Origin: Bacillus testis
Lineage (GTDB): Bacteria; Bacillota; Bacilli; Bacillales; DSM-1321
DNA length: 64,000 bases
Direction: 5' to 3'
NCBI RefSeq assembly: GCF_001243895.1
Contig: NZ_LN851186.1
Coordinates: 1,633,933 to 1,697,932, forward strand
The notes beneath the pieces are model-generated. The model was given only the letters and a program-made list of their open reading frames with translations. It made no database searches and had not been told where the DNA came from. Positions within the stretch are counted from its first letter, which is position 1; the number at the start of each line of letters is the position of its first letter. Positions 48,262 to 57,360 of the stretch are shown here, piece by piece. The translations under genes were made by a program, and so were the position numbers.

Positions 48262-49629
48262 ATGATGAAAAGGGAGCAGAAACTTGCGGGAGACATTTTG
48301 GATCAAGTTGGCGGCAAAGAGAATATACGTCAAATCAATCATTGTATGACCCGTCTGCGGCTATCATTGCGTGACAGCAGCAAGGCGAATCTGCCGGAAA
48401 TCAAAAAGCTCGACGGCGTGATGGGTGTGATTGATGATGAAACCTTACAAATTATTGTCGGACCAGGATTTGTGACAAAAGTAGCCGGCGAAATGAGCCT
48501 GATGACTGGCTTGAAGGCCGGGGAAGTGGCAGCTGACAGCGATACGGTTGCCCGGGATACAAAAGCGCAGATTAAGGCGAAAAATAGTACACCGTTCAAA
48601 AATCTATTGCGGAAGATCGGGAATATATTCATCCCGCTGATTCCGGCTTTAGTGGCATCCGGTATTATAAACGGGATTTCCAATTTTGCCGTGAATGCCG
48701 GGGCGGATAGAGAAGGAACGATCCTCCAAATCCTGCTGTTCATCGGCGGAGGGATATTCGCCTATCTTGGGGTGCTTGTTGGCTGGAATACAGCTAAAGA
48801 GTTTGGCGGCACGCCGGCATTGGGAGCGATTGCAGGCATATTTGTTTTCAACCCTGCACTTGCCAATATCCATCTGTTCGGAGACGCGTTAGTCGTTGGC
48901 CGCGGCGGTCTGTTTGCTGTCATTATGGCAGCTTGGCTGATGGCATTTACTGAAAAAAATGTAAGGAAAGTAATACCGAATGCAGTTGATATTATTTTTA
49001 CTCCTTTAATTTCGGTGTTGTTTGTAGGATTTGTTACGCTCATCGTCATTCAGCCTTTGGGCGGTTGGTTATCAGACGGCATTATTTGGGCGATCAATTG
49101 GATTCTGGATGTCGGCGGCGCATTTGCCGGGGCTATTTTGGCAGGTACCTTCCTTCCATTAGTAATGGTCGGTTTGCACCAAGGCTTGACGCCAATCCAT
49201 ATGGAATTCATCTCCTCAACCGGTGTGACTCCGATTTTGCCGATCCTGGCCATGGCCGGGGCGGGGCAAGTGGGTGCAGCGCTTGCGGTCTTTGCAAAAA
49301 CAAAAAATAAAAAAGTGCGAAATATCATCAAGGGAGCCCTTCCAGTTGGATTCCTTGGAATCGGCGAACCGCTTTTATACGGTGTCACGCTTCCGCTCGG
49401 AAGGCCATTCCTGACTGCCTGCCTTGGCGCGGCATTTGGAGGCGCTTTCCAGGCAATTATGCATACGGCAGCAACCGGTATAGGGGTTTCAGGCTTATCG
49501 CTGATTCCGCTGATTGCTGAAAATAAATATGTATACTATTTCCTCGGCCTTGTTATTTCTTATGCAGCAGGATTTGTCTTTACCTATCTGTTCGGCTTCA
49601 AAGAGGAAATGGTGGAAAATATGGAATAA
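48262..49629 (+). CDS. murP: PTS EIIBC transporter, MurNAc-type (MurP)
   Basis: A 455-aa fused EIIB-EIIC permease of the glucose/sucrose superfamily. The EIIB domain (1-90) has phospho-Cys28 in INHCMTRLRL; EIIC (about 115-450) has about ten membrane spans, with GLHQGLTPIHMEF and GFLGIGEPLLYGVTLP typical of the substrate site. There is no EIIA domain, as in E. coli MurP, which borrows the glucose EIIA. Substrate MurNAc or MurNAc-GlcNAc is inferred from neighbours. Two tandem ATGs follow AGGGGGAAGC. Confidence 0.88.
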   Translation: MMKREQKLAGDILDQVGGKENIRQINHCMTRLRLSLRDSSKANLPEIKKLDGVMGVIDDETLQIIVGPGFVTKVAGEMSLMTGLKAGEVAADSDTVARDTKAQIKAKNSTPFKNLLRKIGNIFIPLIPALVASGIINGISNFAVNAGADREGTILQILLFIGGGIFAYLGVLVGWNTAKEFGGTPALGAIAGIFVFNPALANIHLFGDALVVGRGGLFAVIMAAWLMAFTEKNVRKVIPNAVDIIFTPLISVLFVGFVTLIVIQPLGGWLSDGIIWAINWILDVGGAFAGAILAGTFLPLVMVGLHQGLTPIHMEFISSTGVTPILPILAMAGAGQVGAALAVFAKTKNKKVRNIIKGALPVGFLGIGEPLLYGVTLPLGRPFLTACLGAAFGGAFQAIMHTAATGIGVSGLSLIPLIAENKYVYYFLGLVISYAAGFVFTYLFGFKEEMVENME

Positions 49630-49640
49630 TCAAAAAAGCG

Positions 49641-49675
49641 GCAAGGAGGATTCTTTTCTCCTTGTTCTTTATTTT
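49641..49675 (+). terminator. hairpin between murP and mupG
   Basis: CAAGGAG (49642-49648) / CTCCTTG (49658-49664) then TTCTTTATTTT. Probably partial termination, lowering mupG relative to murP. Confidence 0.55.
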
Positions 49676-49712
49676 AACCGGAAAATGAATAATAGAGAAA
49701 GAAGGGATAATC

Positions 49713-50780
49713 GTGTTAGGTATATCTGTGTATATAGGCCAGCAAAGCCTGGAAGATCAATGGCAGTATCTGAAAGAGATGAAAGAAGCAGGCTTCACTT
49801 CCGTTTTTACCTCCCTTCATATCCCGGAAGATGACCACTCCTTATATAGTGGGCTTTTGAAGGAACTGGCGGTGCAAACAAGGAAATTGGACATGGAGCT
49901 GATGGCGGACTTATCCCCTGCATCTTTAAAAGCGCTGGGAATCGATTTGGGTGATATACAATCCCTAGCAGAGTGGGGATTGACAGGGGTTAGGATCGAC
50001 TATGGACTTAAATCGGAAATCATTGTGGAACTTTCGAAAAAAATGAAAGTTGCTTTAAATGCCAGTACACTGGACCCTGTTTTTTTACAACGCTTAAAGT
50101 GGATGGGATTGAATAAGGAACACATAGAAGCATGGCATAATTTTTATCCGCGCCCTGAGACTGGGTTAGACCGTGATTATTTTATTGAGAAAAATAAATG
50201 GCTAAAGTCGGCAGGATTGACGGTGATGGCTTTCATTCCCGGAGATGTATTAAGGGGACCGCTTTATAAACGGCTGCCGACACTGGAGGAACATCGGGAT
50301 GCCTCTTCTTTTTATGCGTATCTTGATTTAATGGATTGCTATGTTGATAAAATAGTAATCGGCGACAGAGGACTCTTCGAAAGCAGCCTGCAGCAGTTCA
50401 AAGGAAAAAGAGAAGGCTCCATTCCATTGCGTTGTAGCATTTTGACACAGGATGCCGCCAGCAAAAAAATGATTCTGCAAGTGCATAAAAGCAGAATGGA
50501 CCCTTCAAGGGATGTAGTCCGGTCTGAAACATCAAGAATGTACGCGATGCCGGGGCAACAAATAATAAGGGAAAACACTGTTGTAAGACAGAGGGGGAGC
50601 ATTACGCTCGATAATGATCATTATGGCAGATACAGCGGTGAACTGCAGCTTGCCAAAAAAGATTTGCCGGCTGACCCAAAGGTGAATGTAGTAGGGCATA
50701 TTCTTGATGAAGATTTGGGATTGTTAGAAAAAATAGGGCCGGGTTGTTCTTTTTCTTTAGTCCCTTCTAAACGGCACTAA
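49713..50780 (+). CDS. mupG: 6-phospho-N-acetylmuramidase MupG (DUF871)
   Basis: A 355-aa DUF871 protein. It has an N-terminal TIM barrel (LGISVYIGQQSLEDQWQYL, GFTSVFTSLHIPED, ELMADLSPASLKALG, GVRIDYGL, LNASTLDP, NFYPRPETGLDRDYF) and a C-terminal cyclophilin-like domain (about 245-355). In S. aureus MupG cleaves MurNAc-6-P-GlcNAc imported by MurP and is encoded in a mupG-murQ-murP-murR cluster; the same four genes are found here in another order. GTG start, SD AGAAGGGAT. The hydrolase placement suggests uptake of the disaccharide. Confidence 0.88.
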   Translation: MLGISVYIGQQSLEDQWQYLKEMKEAGFTSVFTSLHIPEDDHSLYSGLLKELAVQTRKLDMELMADLSPASLKALGIDLGDIQSLAEWGLTGVRIDYGLKSEIIVELSKKMKVALNASTLDPVFLQRLKWMGLNKEHIEAWHNFYPRPETGLDRDYFIEKNKWLKSAGLTVMAFIPGDVLRGPLYKRLPTLEEHRDASSFYAYLDLMDCYVDKIVIGDRGLFESSLQQFKGKREGSIPLRCSILTQDAASKKMILQVHKSRMDPSRDVVRSETSRMYAMPGQQIIRENTVVRQRGSITLDNDHYGRYSGELQLAKKDLPADPKVNVVGHILDEDLGLLEKIGPGCSFSLVPSKRH

Positions 50781-50868
50781 GCCTTCTGTTTCAGCGCATT
50801 AGTGATGACCAAACGACAGTAAGAATCTGAATGGTTCAATTAAAAATCGGAGGATAATCAAAAACACC

Positions 50869-50924
50869 AGTTCTCTTTTATTTTACTTTATTAAAGCAAA
50901 ATAAAAGGGAACTGTCATTTTTTT
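50869..50924 (+). terminator. terminator of the mur cassette
   Basis: 16-bp stem AGTTCTCTTTTATTTT (50869-50884) / AAAATAAAAGGGAACT (50898-50913) with one G-U pair, then GTCATTTTTTTC. Confidence 0.88.
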
Positions 50925-51015
50925 CTTGGCGTTATAGTACAGCTGTTTACTAGAAAAATTTATTTTCCTATTTTTATACTAAAAACATATTTTATCTATT
51001 TTTGAGAGTAATTGC

Positions 51016-51057
51016 TAGACAAGTATTTTGACATTTTATACAATGAAAGCGCAATCT
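51016..51057 (+). promoter_or_regulatory. sucC promoter with cre-like box at the start site
   Basis: TAGACA (51016-51021), 17 bp, TACAAT (51039-51044), immediately followed by TGAAAGCGCAATCT (51044-51057), which fits the CcpA cre consensus at 8 of 10 defined positions and would cover the transcription start. Confidence 0.6.
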
Positions 51058-51143
51058 AGTTTATTTTGTAACATTTTGTTGGAAATAATCATTGGAAATT
51101 GCATGTTTTATACTGGGAACGAACGCTGATAGGAGGATGGGAT

Positions 51144-52304
51144 ATGAATATCCACGAGTATCAAGGTAAAGAGGTCCTCAGAAAATACGGGGTTGCCGTA
51201 CCGAATGGCAAGGTAGCATTTTCTGTGGAAGAAGCGGTTGAAGCTGCGAAAGAGCTTGGGACACAAGTATGTGTTGTTAAAGCTCAAATCCATGCAGGCG
51301 GACGCGGTAAAGCAGGCGGAGTAAAAGTAGCAAAAAATCTTGATGAAGTACGTACATACGCGGACGAGATTCTTGGGAAGACACTCGTAACTCATCAAAC
51401 AGGCCCTGAAGGAAAAGAAGTTAAGCGCTTGCTGATTGAAGAAGGATGCGACATTAAAAAAGAATACTATGTTGGCCTAGTACTGGATCGCCAAACTTCT
51501 CGAGTGGTGCTGATGGCATCTGAAGAAGGCGGCACAGAAATTGAAGAAGTAGCGGAAAAAACACCGGAAAAAATCTTTAAAGAAGAGATCGATCCTATTG
51601 TGGGCTTGACTAGCTTCCAGGCTAGAAGAATAGCATTCAATATTAATATTCCGAATGAACTGATTGGACAGGCTGCCAAGTTCATGTTGAGTTTATATAC
51701 AGCTTTTATCGAAAAAGATTGTTCAATTGCTGAAATCAATCCATTGGTCGTTACCGGCGATGGCAAGGTAATGGCGCTTGATGCAAAATTAAACTTCGAT
51801 GATAATGCTACCTACCGCAACAAAGATATCGTTGAATACCGTGACCTGGATGAAGAAGATCCAAAGGAAATTGAAGCTTCCAAATATGATTTAAGCTATA
51901 TTTCTTTGGATGGAAACATCGGCTGTATGGTCAACGGAGCCGGTCTTGCGATGTCCACAATGGATATCATCAAACATTACGGCGGGGATCCTGCCAACTT
52001 CCTTGATGTAGGCGGCAGCGCGACTGCAGAAAAAGTAACTGAAGCCTTCAAAATCATCCTGTCCGATGAGCATGTTAAAGGCATTTTTGTTAATATTTTC
52101 GGCGGCATTATGAAATGCGATATTATTGCGGAAGGCGTAGTAGAAGCAGCGAAGCAATTGGGATTAACAGTACCGCTTGTTGTGCGTTTGGAAGGAACAA
52201 ACGTAAAAGAAGGCAAAGAAATTCTTAAAAATTCAGGCATTAATATTACAGCAGCTGAATCGATGGCTGACGGCGCACAAAAAATCGTATCATTAGTAGG
52301 TTAA
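51144..52304 (+). CDS. sucC: succinyl-CoA synthetase (ADP-forming) subunit beta
   Basis: A 386-aa ATP-grasp subunit of the TCA-cycle enzyme making succinate and ATP from succinyl-CoA. It starts [32 protein letters not shown] is the nucleotide-binding loop, [20 protein letters not shown] holds Mg ligands, and the C-terminal CoA-ligase fold has [24 protein letters not shown] is 9 nt upstream; a start 15 codons earlier is rejected. Confidence 0.97.
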   Translation: MNIHEYQGKEVLRKYGVAVPNGKVAFSVEEAVEAAKELGTQVCVVKAQIHAGGRGKAGGVKVAKNLDEVRTYADEILGKTLVTHQTGPEGKEVKRLLIEEGCDIKKEYYVGLVLDRQTSRVVLMASEEGGTEIEEVAEKTPEKIFKEEIDPIVGLTSFQARRIAFNINIPNELIGQAAKFMLSLYTAFIEKDCSIAEINPLVVTGDGKVMALDAKLNFDDNATYRNKDIVEYRDLDEEDPKEIEASKYDLSYISLDGNIGCMVNGAGLAMSTMDIIKHYGGDPANFLDVGGSATAEKVTEAFKIILSDEHVKGIFVNIFGGIMKCDIIAEGVVEAAKQLGLTVPLVVRLEGTNVKEGKEILKNSGINITAAESMADGAQKIVSLVG

Positions 52305-52322
52305 TAGGCAGGGGGGAGAAAT

Positions 52323-53225
52323 ATGAGCGTTTTAATTAATAAAGACACAAAGGTCATTGTACAAGGGATTACAGGATCAACGGCACGTTTCCACACACAA
52401 CAAATGCTTGAATACGGCACTAAAATCGTCGGCGGCGTTACACCCGGAAAAGGCGGGCAAGAAGTGGAAGGCGTCCCGGTATTCAATACAGTCAGCGAGG
52501 CAGTCAAACAAACTGGTGCAAACGCTTCAGTTATTTATGTAGCTGCTCCATTCGCAGCTGATGCCATTCTAGAAGCTGTCGATGCAGAATTGGATTTGGT
52601 TATTTGCATCACAGAGCATATTCCTGTCTTGGATATGGTAAAAGTTAAACGTTATATGGAAGGCAAGAAAACAAGATTGATCGGACCAAACTGTCCTGGC
52701 GTTATTTCACCTGATGAATGTAAAATTGGCATCATGCCTGGATATATTCATACAAAAGGCCATGTCGGCGTCGTTTCCCGTTCAGGCACTTTGACATATG
52801 AAGCTGTCCATCAGTTGACACAAGCAGGCCTGGGACAATCCTCAGCGGTAGGAATCGGCGGGGACCCGGTTAACGGCACTAACTTTATCGATGTTCTGAA
52901 AGCGTTTAATGAAGATCCGGAGACTTACGCTGTAATTATGATCGGCGAAATCGGCGGAACAGCTGAAGAAGAAGCTGCACAGTGGGTGAAGGAAAATATG
53001 ACAAAACCTGTAGTAGGCTTCATTGGAGGCCGTACAGCGCCAGCAGGCAAGCGCATGGGACATGCAGGCGCCATTATTTCCGGAGGCAAAGGGACAGCTG
53101 ATGAAAAAATCCGCGTCATGAACGAATGCGGAATCAAAGTGGCTGAAACACCTTCTGTAATGGGTGAAACACTTATTTCTGTACTGAAAGAAAAAGGCTT
53201 GTACGATCAATGTAAAACACATTAA
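52323..53225 (+). CDS. sucD: succinyl-CoA synthetase subunit alpha
   Basis: A 300-aa alpha subunit carrying the phospho-histidine. It has [15 protein letters not shown] and [11 protein letters not shown] (CoA-binding Rossmann fold), [21 protein letters not shown] and the active His in [17 protein letters not shown] (about 245). SD GGGGGGAGAA, 18 nt after sucC. Confidence 0.97.
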   Translation: MSVLINKDTKVIVQGITGSTARFHTQQMLEYGTKIVGGVTPGKGGQEVEGVPVFNTVSEAVKQTGANASVIYVAAPFAADAILEAVDAELDLVICITEHIPVLDMVKVKRYMEGKKTRLIGPNCPGVISPDECKIGIMPGYIHTKGHVGVVSRSGTLTYEAVHQLTQAGLGQSSAVGIGGDPVNGTNFIDVLKAFNEDPETYAVIMIGEIGGTAEEEAAQWVKENMTKPVVGFIGGRTAPAGKRMGHAGAIISGGKGTADEKIRVMNECGIKVAETPSVMGETLISVLKEKGLYDQCKTH

Positions 53226-53244
53226 TTGGGAATCCGAATGAGTT

Positions 53245-53278
53245 AACGCCCCTCAAATTTGGGGGGTGTGCTTTTGTA
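53245..53278 (+). terminator. possible weak terminator after sucD
   Basis: ACGCCCC / GGGGGGTGT around TCAAATTT, then GCTTTTG. The T-run is short; dprA follows closely. Confidence 0.3.
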
Positions 53279-53304
53279 TACCTAACTATAGGAGGCATGA
53301 ACAT

Positions 53305-54192
53305 ATGCTGGATCCGTTCAAAAATAATTTATTGCTGCTCCATCACTGCCGGGGAATCGGCTGGAAGGGAATAGCAGCTATTCTCCGCTTAGACCCGCAG
53401 CTTCTTCATCTTCAGGAGACTTCCCCGACAGATTGGTCAAGAATCCTCTATTCCCATACATCCGTTCAACTTAATCACTTTTTATCCGATCTTCGCAGTA
53501 TTGATGTCGAACAGCTGAGCCATCAATATGCACGCCACAACATTCAAATCCTCACTATTTTTGATCCTGAATATCCCCTGCAATTAAAACAGATTTTCCA
53601 GCCGCCTTGGATTTTGTATATAAAAGGGAAGAGCGACCTGCTCCAAGAACCCAAAATCTTGGGAGTTGTAGGCCCAAGGAAGCCGTCTATCTATGCAAAG
53701 GATACTATTGACTGCCTGTTGCCGCCGCTGATCCGAAAAGGGTATGTAATCGCGAGCGGCTTGGCCTCTGGTGTAGACCGTTTTGCCCACTTATCCGCTA
53801 TTGAAAATGAAGGGAAAACCATCGGTGTGCTTGCAGGCGGCCTATGCCATATTTATCCGAAGGAAAATGTCCCATTGGCTTTGGAGATGATGGGCAATCA
53901 ATTGGTGATTTCTGAAACGCCGCCTTTCCACAAAGCCCAGCCGTATATGTTTCCTTTAAGGAACAGAATTATCAGCGGCTTGAGCGGAGGTGTAGTGGTC
54001 GTGGAAGCTAAGGAACGAAGCGGTTCGCTGATTACTGCCCAGCTTGCTTTAGAACAGGGAAGAGAAGTATATGCAGTGCCTGGAACGATTTTGGGCGTTT
54101 ATTCGGTAGGGACGCATAAACTCATACAGGAAGGAGCAAAGTTGGTGTATCAGGCAAAAGATATTGAAGATGAATTTGTCTCATTTACCTAA
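53305..54192 (+). CDS. dprA: DNA processing protein DprA (Smf)
   Basis: A 295-aa ssDNA-binding protein that loads RecA on incoming DNA during transformation. The Rossmann core shows LGVVGPRKPSIYAKDTI, IASGLASGVDRFAH, TIGVLAGGLCHIYPKEN, SETPPFHKAQPYMFPLRNRIISGLS and VVVEAKERSGSLITAQLALEQGREVYAVPG. The N-terminal SAM-like region covers about 1-100; the optional C-terminal winged helix is absent, as in B. subtilis. ATG at 53305, 9 nt after AGGAGG. Confidence 0.95.
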   Translation: MLDPFKNNLLLLHHCRGIGWKGIAAILRLDPQLLHLQETSPTDWSRILYSHTSVQLNHFLSDLRSIDVEQLSHQYARHNIQILTIFDPEYPLQLKQIFQPPWILYIKGKSDLLQEPKILGVVGPRKPSIYAKDTIDCLLPPLIRKGYVIASGLASGVDRFAHLSAIENEGKTIGVLAGGLCHIYPKENVPLALEMMGNQLVISETPPFHKAQPYMFPLRNRIISGLSGGVVVVEAKERSGSLITAQLALEQGREVYAVPGTILGVYSVGTHKLIQEGAKLVYQAKDIEDEFVSFT

Positions 54193-54683
54193 AGGATTTC
54201 AACGATAGCTTCCCTTGAGTAAAAGGGAGGAGGAAAGAGATGTTTCTTATGCCATGAATGAATATATATAATGAAGAAAAAGGTGTATGTAAAAAAATAA
54301 AACAAGCAATGAAAGCGGAAAACCATTGCTTGTTTTATTTTTTTTGCAATGGAATATAAAGTTATTGTTTACAGTTGGTGGAATATGTGTAAATATGAAA
54401 TTTGTAAGAAATTTGCTTGGAAAGAATTCGAAATAGCTTGAAATATACTTTGTTTTACTATAAATTGAGCATCAAGCCGGCCTTTCTGGTTTTCAATCCA
54501 ATAAACCGCTTTATTTGCCAAAAGGCACATAAGTATGTAAGTATTAAAATTGCACTTTGCCACGTATGGCAGCATGTTCAGATTACCATAACTAAACTGC
54601 ACCCGTGTGCAATACGTTGACAAATTAAAATTGAATGATTAATAATAGTGGAGATTTAAATAACCTCTTAAGGAGGATTTTGC
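54193..54683. other. AT-rich intergenic region between dprA and topA
   Basis: About 490 nt. It holds a strong terminator (54294-54340), then roughly 270 nt of AT-rich sequence with short unsupported ORFs on both strands, and a TTGACA (54617-54622) 17 bp from TAATAA (54640-54645) that is the best topA promoter candidate. No homology-bearing ORF is visible. Confidence 0.5.
54294..54345 (+). terminator. terminator after dprA
   Basis: 18-bp perfect stem AAAATAAAACAAGCAATG (54294-54311) / CATTGCTTGTTTTATTTT (54323-54340), then TTTT; A/T-rich on both flanks, so potentially bidirectional. Confidence 0.88.
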
Positions 54684-56759
54684 ATGTCAGAATATCTTGT
54701 CATAGTGGAATCACCAGCCAAGGCAAAAACAATTGAAAAATACCTTGGGAAAAAGTATAAAGTAAAAGCATCAATGGGACATGTTATAGATTTGCCCAAA
54801 AGTCAAATGGGCGTTGATATAGAACATAATTTTGAGCCTAAGTATATTACGATCAGGGGAAAGGGCCCCATTTTAAAAGACATTAAAACAGCGGCTAAAA
54901 AAGCCAAAAAAATCTATCTCGCGGCTGACCCCGACAGAGAAGGTGAAGCGATTGCCTGGCACTTGGCCAAATCGTTGAACCTGGATGAAGATTCAAAATG
55001 CCGGGTTGTATTTAATGAGATCACCAAGGATGCCATTAAGGAATCCTTCAAACATCCACGACCAATCAATATGGACTTGGTGGACGCCCAACAAGCGCGC
55101 AGAGTCCTAGACCGATTAGTAGGATACAATATCAGCCCTTTACTATGGAAGAAAGTGAAAAAAGGGTTGAGTGCAGGCCGTGTGCAATCAGTGGCTGTGC
55201 AACTGATTATCGACCGCGAAAAAGAAATCCTGGAATTCAAACCAGAAGAGTATTGGACGATCGGAGCACATTTCCAAAAGGATACGACAGGCTTTGAGGG
55301 CTCGTTTTTCAGCTATCAAGGGAAAAAGATTCCTCTTCAATCCGAACAGGATGTAAAGAAAATCCAAGGGCATCTGAAAGGCAATGAATTCAGGGTCTCT
55401 TCTGTAACAAAAAAAGAAAGAAAAAGAAATGCAGCGCTTCCTTTTACGACCTCTTCCCTGCAACAGGAAGCTGCACGTAAATTGAATTTCCGGGCGAAGA
55501 AAACGATGATGCTAGCCCAGCAATTGTATGAAGGAATCGATTTAGGCAAAGAAGGCACAGTCGGTTTGATTACATATATGAGAACCGATTCAACACGAAT
55601 ATCCGACGTTGCGGTGGCCGAATGCGCTCAATATGTAGAAAGCCATTACGGAAAAGAGTATGTGTTGACAGAGCAACGAAAAGAAAAGAAACAAGGCAAA
55701 ACGCAGGATGCCCACGAAGCTGTACGGCCGACCAGCACAATGAAAGATCCGGCTTCAGTGAAAGAATTCCTTTCAAGAGACCAACATCGGCTTTACCGTC
55801 TGATTTGGGAACGGTTCGTTTCAAGCCAAATGGCACCTGCTATTCTCGATACGATGAGTGTTGACCTGGAGAATAATGAAGTTTTATTCAGAGCAACCGG
55901 GTCAAAGATAAAATTTCCGGGCTTCATGAAAGTGTATGTCGAAGGAACCGATGATAATGTAGAAGAAAAAGACAACCATCTGCCGGAACTGGCTGAAGGC
56001 GACATCGTCTTTTCAAAAGACATCGAACCTGTACAGCATTTCACACAGCCGCCGCCACGGTACACAGAAGCGCGATTGGTCAAGACACTTGAAGAGCTGG
56101 GCATTGGCCGGCCTTCCACCTACGCACCGACGCTCGATACCATCCAAAAACGCGGCTATGTTTCCTTGGACAATAAGCGTTTTATCCCTACTGAGTTAGG
56201 TGAAATTGTATCCCAGCTAATCATGGAATTCTTCCCGGAAATTCTTGAAGTGGAATTCACTGCGAATATGGAAGAAGAATTCGATAATATTGAAGCTGGA
56301 GAAATAGAATGGAAAAAAGTCATTGATGATTTCTACCGTGATTTCGAAGGCCATCTCAGAAAAGCGGAAGCCGAGATGGAAAAAGTAGAAATCAAGGATG
56401 AACCGGCAGGGGAAGATTGCGAGCTGTGTGGAAGCCCAATGGTCTTTAAGATGGGCCGGTACGGCAAATTTATGGCCTGCAGTAATTTTCCGGAATGCCG
56501 CAATACAAAACCGATCGTTAAAGCGATTGATGTACCTTGCCCTAAATGTGGGAAAGGTGAAATCATCGAAAGAAAAAGCAAGAAAAAACGCGTTTTCTAC
56601 GGCTGCAACCGATATCCTGAATGCGATTTTGTTTCATGGGATAAACCGATTGCCCGCAAATGCCCTAAATGTGAAAGCTTATTGGTGGAGAAAAAGCTTA
56701 AAAAAGGCGTTCAAGTGCAATGTACGGAATGTGACTATAAAGAAGCACCGCAAAAGTAG
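54684..56759 (+). CDS. topA: DNA topoisomerase I
   Basis: A 691-aa type IA enzyme relaxing negative supercoils. Toprim domain at the start ([33 protein letters not shown]), active-site Tyr298 in [31 protein letters not shown], and three C-terminal zinc-finger units: CELCGSP...CSNFPEC, CPKCGKG...CNRYPEC and CPKCESL...CTEC. SD TAAGGAGGATTT. Confidence 0.97.
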   Translation: MSEYLVIVESPAKAKTIEKYLGKKYKVKASMGHVIDLPKSQMGVDIEHNFEPKYITIRGKGPILKDIKTAAKKAKKIYLAADPDREGEAIAWHLAKSLNLDEDSKCRVVFNEITKDAIKESFKHPRPINMDLVDAQQARRVLDRLVGYNISPLLWKKVKKGLSAGRVQSVAVQLIIDREKEILEFKPEEYWTIGAHFQKDTTGFEGSFFSYQGKKIPLQSEQDVKKIQGHLKGNEFRVSSVTKKERKRNAALPFTTSSLQQEAARKLNFRAKKTMMLAQQLYEGIDLGKEGTVGLITYMRTDSTRISDVAVAECAQYVESHYGKEYVLTEQRKEKKQGKTQDAHEAVRPTSTMKDPASVKEFLSRDQHRLYRLIWERFVSSQMAPAILDTMSVDLENNEVLFRATGSKIKFPGFMKVYVEGTDDNVEEKDNHLPELAEGDIVFSKDIEPVQHFTQPPPRYTEARLVKTLEELGIGRPSTYAPTLDTIQKRGYVSLDNKRFIPTELGEIVSQLIMEFFPEILEVEFTANMEEEFDNIEAGEIEWKKVIDDFYRDFEGHLRKAEAEMEKVEIKDEPAGEDCELCGSPMVFKMGRYGKFMACSNFPECRNTKPIVKAIDVPCPKCGKGEIIERKSKKKRVFYGCNRYPECDFVSWDKPIARKCPKCESLLVEKKLKKGVQVQCTECDYKEAPQK

Positions 56760-56785
56760 GCGATTCAATCGCCTGCTTTTTTTTG
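56755..56785 (+). terminator. terminator after topA
   Basis: AGTAGGCGAT / ATCGCCTGCT (56755-56764, 56768-56777) with a 3-nt loop, then TTTTTTT. The stem includes the topA stop codon. Confidence 0.88.
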
Positions 56786-57360
56786 AGAAAACGCTGTTTG
56801 GCTTTGTGAAGCATTTTATAAGGCAAATTTAAAGAATATTTGTTAAACTGTTATAGTGTTATTCACGTACAGTTGTTTTCATGAAAGAAAGCACAGTTTA
56901 ACAAAGCGATGATCTGGAGAAAATAACCTGTACATAATAAAGGATTCTCTGTTAAGTGCACTTTTTCAACAAAGAGTCAATTTTGTGTGAAATGTATATG
57001 GACAAAATAAGAACAAAAAGGATATAATGGCATTCGGTTCAGTTATTTTATTGAAATAGTATTAAAAGGGATTATACGGTATTTGTTTTTCTTTCGATGT
57101 TGAAAATACACATACTGGTTAATAAAACCATACGAAGTAAAACATATTGATATACCTTTAGATACATTGTTGGCTGTTCCAACCAACTAAGTCTCTCATA
57201 GTAAAATCGAATGGCATCCAATAGACCCTTTACAGGATTTTTCATGACTCAACATAGATTGCGATTTTAGATGAAAGAGCCTTTTCTGTTCAATATACAG
57301 AATTTGAAAAATTGTGTAATACGTACGATACGTAACTATTTCTTTTTTGGAGGTTTTAGT
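56786..57360. other. long leader / intergenic region before trmFO
   Basis: About 575 nt without a supported gene. A promoter lies at 56999-57028; from its -10 box about 330 nt of untranslated, AT-rich sequence run to the trmFO ATG. Only a small GTTGG/CCAAC hairpin near 57170-57184 was noticed. No T-box signature or other known riboswitch core was seen. Confidence 0.5.
56999..57028 (+). promoter_or_regulatory. sigma-A promoter upstream of trmFO
   Basis: TGGACA (56999-57004), 18 bp, consensus TATAAT (57023-57028). Confidence 0.6.

Larger units (their letters stand above)
50781..51143. other. intergenic region between mupG and sucC
   Basis: About 360 nt: an SD-like TCGGAGGATAAT at 50848-50859 with no start codon after it, the mur terminator, an AT-rich spacer, then the sucC promoter and cre-like box. 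No ORF is supported. Confidence 0.5.

Noticed and set aside
49514..49834. 106-codon ORF spanning the murP end and mupG start
   Set aside because: It runs out of frame across both conserved genes and through the hairpin between them.
54369..54623. Short ORFs on both strands in the dprA-topA gap
   Set aside because: None has an SD or recognisable homology; the sequence is AT-rich intergenic.
57029..57360. T-box or other riboswitch upstream of trmFO
   Set aside because: No T-box AGGGTGGNACCGCG core, no antiterminator/terminator pair and no familiar aptamer core were found.
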